From: Alphaproteobacteria bacterium
Lineage (GTDB): Bacteria; Pseudomonadota; Alphaproteobacteria; RF32; CAG-239
Direction of reading: 5' to 3'
Length of the DNA: 9,563 nucleotides
Assembly: GCA_017557925.1 (NCBI GenBank)
Contig: JAFYWO010000082.1
Location: 1 to 9,563 of the forward strand
The first letter of the stretch is position 1. The number at the start of each line of letters is the position of its first letter. Made by a program: the position numbers and the translations under genes. Of the stretch, positions 7,589-9,563 are shown piece by piece. The notes under the pieces are model-generated. The model was not told the DNA's origin. It saw nothing but the letters and a program-made list of their open reading frames with translations, and ran no database searches.

Positions 7589-7616
7589 TTGACTATCAAA
7601 GATAATAGAGTATAAG
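7589..7616 (+). promoter_or_regulatory. rpsT promoter
   Basis: TTGACT (7589-7594) and TATAAG (7611-7616) are 16 bases apart, each one base from the sigma-70 consensus. Transcription would begin near 7623 and give rpsT a leader of about 44 bases. A stretch of A and T runs (7567-7586) lies just upstream, resembling an UP element. This makes rpsT independent of the mutM unit. Confidence 0.6.
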
Positions 7617-7666
7617 TATTCAAGAATTTTATTTGTAATTAACTTAATTTTGACAGGATTAAAAAT

Positions 7667-7927
7667 ATGGCCAATCATAAATCGGCAAAAACGAGAATTA
7701 TCAGAAACAACAAAAGAAGCATCATTAACGGTGCTCGCAGAAGCAGAGTTAGAACTTTTGTAAAGAAAGTTATTGCAGCTGTTTTAGCTGGTGATAAAGA
7801 ATTAGCGACCAGCGCTTTAAAAGTTGCTGAATGCGAAATGATGAGAGCTGCTCAAAAAGGTGTTTTCCATAAGAATAAAGCATCTCGCACAATTTCTCGT
7901 TTGAGCCAAAAAGTAAAAGCTCTCTAA
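7667..7927 (+). CDS. rpsT: 30S ribosomal protein S20
   Basis: S20 is a small basic primary-binding protein of the 30S subunit that contacts 16S rRNA as a three-helix bundle. The 86-residue product begins MANHKSAKTRI and is rich in Lys and Arg throughout. It contains RRSRVRTFVKKV near residues 25-36 and ends with KGVFHKNKASRTISRLSQKV, all typical of the family. Length is normal. AGGA (7655-7658) lies eight bases before the ATG. A tandem stop, TAA then TAG, ends the gene. It has its own promoter (7589-7616) and a strong terminator 24 bases downstream, so it is probably monocistronic. Placement upstream of dnaA is, from memory, also seen in Caulobacter-type genomes. Confidence 0.97.
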   Translation: MANHKSAKTRIIRNNKRSIINGARRSRVRTFVKKVIAAVLAGDKELATSALKVAECEMMRAAQKGVFHKNKASRTISRLSQKVKAL

Positions 7928-7951
7928 TAGAGAAAATTTTATATAAAATAC

Positions 7952-7997
7952 AAAAAAAAAACGCAAACGTTACCCGTGGGTACGGTTGCGTTTTTTT
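7952..7997 (+). terminator. Strong intrinsic terminator after rpsT
   Basis: ACGCAA (7961-7966) pairs with TTGCGT (7986-7991). Inside this, CG pairs with CG and TACC with GGTA, around a short loop, with one mismatch and one bulge. A run of Ts follows the stem, and a run of ten As precedes it. It could therefore also terminate transcripts arriving from the right on the other strand. Confidence 0.9.
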
Positions 7998-8191
7998 CTT
8001 TATTTTTCAAACCTTTAATCCGAATCATAATCAGAATCTATGTCAAGCCATTTTATTTAAATAATTCAAAAAAAATTGTTTGTATTTAACTCCAATATTA
8101 AATACTGTCACTTACAAGTTAGAGATTAGAAATCTACTTTATTAAAAAAAATTCTCACCCTAAAAAAAGGAAGAAAAACAAAAAAAAAGAT

Positions 8192-8229
8192 CTTATCTGA
8201 TTTATCACTTTTCAAATAAAAAAGATAAG
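8192..8229. repeat. Long two-step inverted repeat
   Basis: CTTATCT (8192-8198) pairs with AGATAAG (8223-8229). Inside, after a two-by-two internal loop, TTTAT (8201-8205) pairs with ATAAA (8216-8220) around a 10-base loop. It follows an A-rich purine tract. There is no T-run on the plus strand. Read on the minus strand the stem is followed by a T-rich tract, so it could weakly terminate leftward transcripts. Confidence 0.4.
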
Positions 8230-8352
8230 CCAAAAAATAAGTAGAATCCTAACATCTCTTAACTCAACAAACAAAAATACCCGCATGTAAAAAAGTATAA
8301 TAAAAAAAACAACGACTTTTACAAACATATTACAAGGGAGTTTATTTTCACC

Positions 8353-8367
8353 CCAAATTTTATTTGG
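8353..8367. repeat. Perfect 6-base inverted repeat
   Basis: CCAAAT and ATTTGG flank a three-T centre. It is too short and isolated to assign; it may be an operator half-site pair or chance. Confidence 0.25.
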
Positions 8368-8602
8368 TAGAAAGATAACAAAACAGATTTTTGCTTGTTT
8401 TATTATTTTGGATATAGATTTGTTTAGTGATTTTGCTTTTAACCCCTTTAAGGGAAACAAACACCACCTTTAACAAACTTCACCAGTCCTAAACTAGAGA
8501 ACTTTTTGAAACAGTGTTATTGGTTTTATTCAAATGTTAACAAGCATTCACAAAAAAATTTAACTGTAAATTTATGTTTAATATCTAACGTGGGAGATGG
8601 AT

Positions 8603-9563
8603 ATGGCTGAAGAAGCTCTAGTAAGTGAAGAACGCATCATTGATACTCAATGGGAGCAAGTTTGCAGTCAGCTCAAAATGGAGTTCGGCGACACAGCATT
8701 TGACAGTTGGCTTAAACCACTTACAATTGGTAATTTAACCAATGGTGTAATGAATATATGCGCACCAACTGCTTTTATTAAGAACTGGGTTATTGCCCAT
8801 TATTCAGACAGAATCAATAAAATTTGGGAGCAAAGAAATCCGGAAATAACAAAAATAAACTTTGTTGTTCAAACAGGATTTGCAAATAGAAGAACAACAG
8901 ATTCATCTTTATTAAAAAGAATATCTTCTACACCTACACCTCAAAACATTTACGGTGGCAACATTAACAGCAGTTCTTTCGGTTTAGTTACCGGACCTCT
9001 ACTTGTTAACGAAACATCAAGATGTGCAAACTGCCAAAATCCTGCATTTCCAAACCCTAATTATACTTTTGAAAGTTTTGTGGTAGGAAAAACAAATGAG
9101 TTTGCTTATGTTGCAGCCAAAAAAGTTGCTGAATCAAAGAATGTTTCTTTTAATCCGTTATTTTTATACTCAAGTGTTGGATTAGGAAAAACACACTTAA
9201 TGCACTCTATAATTTCTCATATCAAGAAAAACGATCCGAATAGAAACGTTATATACTTAACCGCAGAGCAATTTGTTTACAAATTCGTAAAAGCTTTACG
9301 CTACAAAGATACCGCTGCTTTCAAAGAACAATTCAGATCCGTTGATGTATTGATGATTGATGATTTCCAGTTTATGAGCAACAAAGGCACCACCCAGGAT
9401 GAATTTTTCCATACTTTTAACTCTCTTGTAGGAGAAGGCAAGCAAGTTATAATTGCTGCCGACAAATCTCCAACAGATTTAGAGGGAATCGAAAGCAGAT
9501 TAAAATCACGTTTAGTTGGCGGTTTAGTTGTTGATATTATGCCTACGGATTTTGACTTAAGAA
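8603..9563 (+). CDS. dnaA: Chromosomal replication initiator DnaA, C-terminal part cut by window edge
   Basis: DnaA is the AAA+ ATPase that binds origin DnaA boxes and opens the duplex. The first 320 codons are visible; the family is usually about 450-470, so the rest of domain III and the DNA-binding domain IV lie beyond the window. Domain I (about 1-85) has WEQVCSQLKMEFGDTAFDSWLKPL. A variable linker follows, carrying a C141-x2-C144 pair. Domain III starts near YTFESFVVGKTNEFAY, with P-loop SSVGLGKT (190-197), Walker B MIDD (D253, D254) and the sensor I region AADKSP (D287), then IESRLKSRL. The first P-loop residue is Ser, not Gly. GGGAG (8592-8596) is six bases before ATG 8603. A second in-frame ATG at 8597 directly abuts that site and is less likely. 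The frame is intact as far as seen. Confidence 0.96.
   Translation, partial: MAEEALVSEERIIDTQWEQVCSQLKMEFGDTAFDSWLKPLTIGNLTNGVMNICAPTAFIKNWVIAHYSDRINKIWEQRNPEITKINFVVQTGFANRRTTDSSLLKRISSTPTPQNIYGGNINSSSFGLVTGPLLVNETSRCANCQNPAFPNPNYTFESFVVGKTNEFAYVAAKKVAESKNVSFNPLFLYSSVGLGKTHLMHSIISHIKKNDPNRNVIYLTAEQFVYKFVKALRYKDTAAFKEQFRSVDVLMIDDFQFMSNKGTTQDEFFHTFNSLVGEGKQVIIAADKSPTDLEGIESRLKSRLVGGLVVDIMPTDFDLR

Larger units (their letters stand above)
7998..8602. other. 605-base gene-poor AT-rich stretch between rpsT and dnaA
   Basis: No gene was supported here. The stretch holds an A-rich purine tract (about 8161-8190), a hairpin (8192-8229) and a short perfect inverted repeat (8353-8367). I looked for DnaA boxes of the TTATCCACA type on both strands and found no good match or cluster, so an origin is not supported. 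No clear dnaA promoter stands out. A hydrophobic frame on the minus strand (8460-8212, TTG start) looks like a composition artefact. The dnaA leader is presumably within the last 150 bases. Confidence 0.55.

Noticed and set aside
8212..8460. Minus-strand frame of 82 codons with hydrophobic C-terminal half
   Set aside because: It starts with TTG, has no recognised domain, and its hydrophobicity follows from T-rich codons in AT-rich DNA. An AGGTGG lies close before it but with poor spacing. Not enough to call a gene.
7998..8602. Replication origin next to dnaA
   Set aside because: No good TTATCCACA-type boxes on either strand; the best was a partial match near 8543-8549. AT-richness alone is not evidence here.
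1..9563. Mobile element, prophage or defence system
   Set aside because: No transposase, integrase, terminal inverted repeats, direct-repeat arrays or toxin-antitoxin pair seen; all large frames are conserved housekeeping genes.

Overview
The window is a stretch of AT-rich bacterial chromosome. It carries conserved DNA repair, recombination and replication-initiation genes plus a ribosomal protein gene. The organism looks like an alphaproteobacterium with reduced G+C, perhaps host-associated. This rests on the Mfd wording (DEEQHFGVKH and SATPIPRTLQLSLTG), on a J-domain protein with the N-terminal Cys/His module I associate with Alphaproteobacteria, and on the order mutM, small secreted protein, rpsT, dnaA. 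The taxonomic call is inference from remembered family features; no search was run.

Layout, left to right. A 5'-partial view of recG (minus strand, cut by the left edge) diverges from mfd (plus) across 70 bases. mfd converges with a J-domain protein gene (minus), and the two stop codons share one TTAA. A 428-base gap follows. It holds a good promoter and a dyad for the J-domain gene, plus two hairpins and a doubtful 29-codon frame. Next come mutM (plus) and, directly coupled to it, a small secreted-protein gene whose signal-peptide region carries an in-frame TAA at codon 3. Then come a recognisable promoter, rpsT and a strong intrinsic terminator. A 605-base gene-poor AT-rich stretch follows, then the first 320 codons of dnaA, cut by the right edge.

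Functional picture: RecG (fork regression and branch migration), Mfd (transcription-coupled repair) and MutM (oxidised base excision) are DNA maintenance enzymes. DnaA starts replication, and S20 is a small-subunit ribosomal protein. The genes form several short transcription units and not one operon. I see no mobile element, CRISPR array, tRNA or rRNA.

I do not see a new multi-gene system here. The points worth a second look are small: the AAA-to-TAA-type nonsense codon in the secreted-protein gene, non-consensus residues in core motifs of RecG (motif VI), MutM (fourth zinc ligand) and DnaA (first P-loop position), a 16-base dyad over the J-domain gene promoter, and hairpins in the two large gaps.
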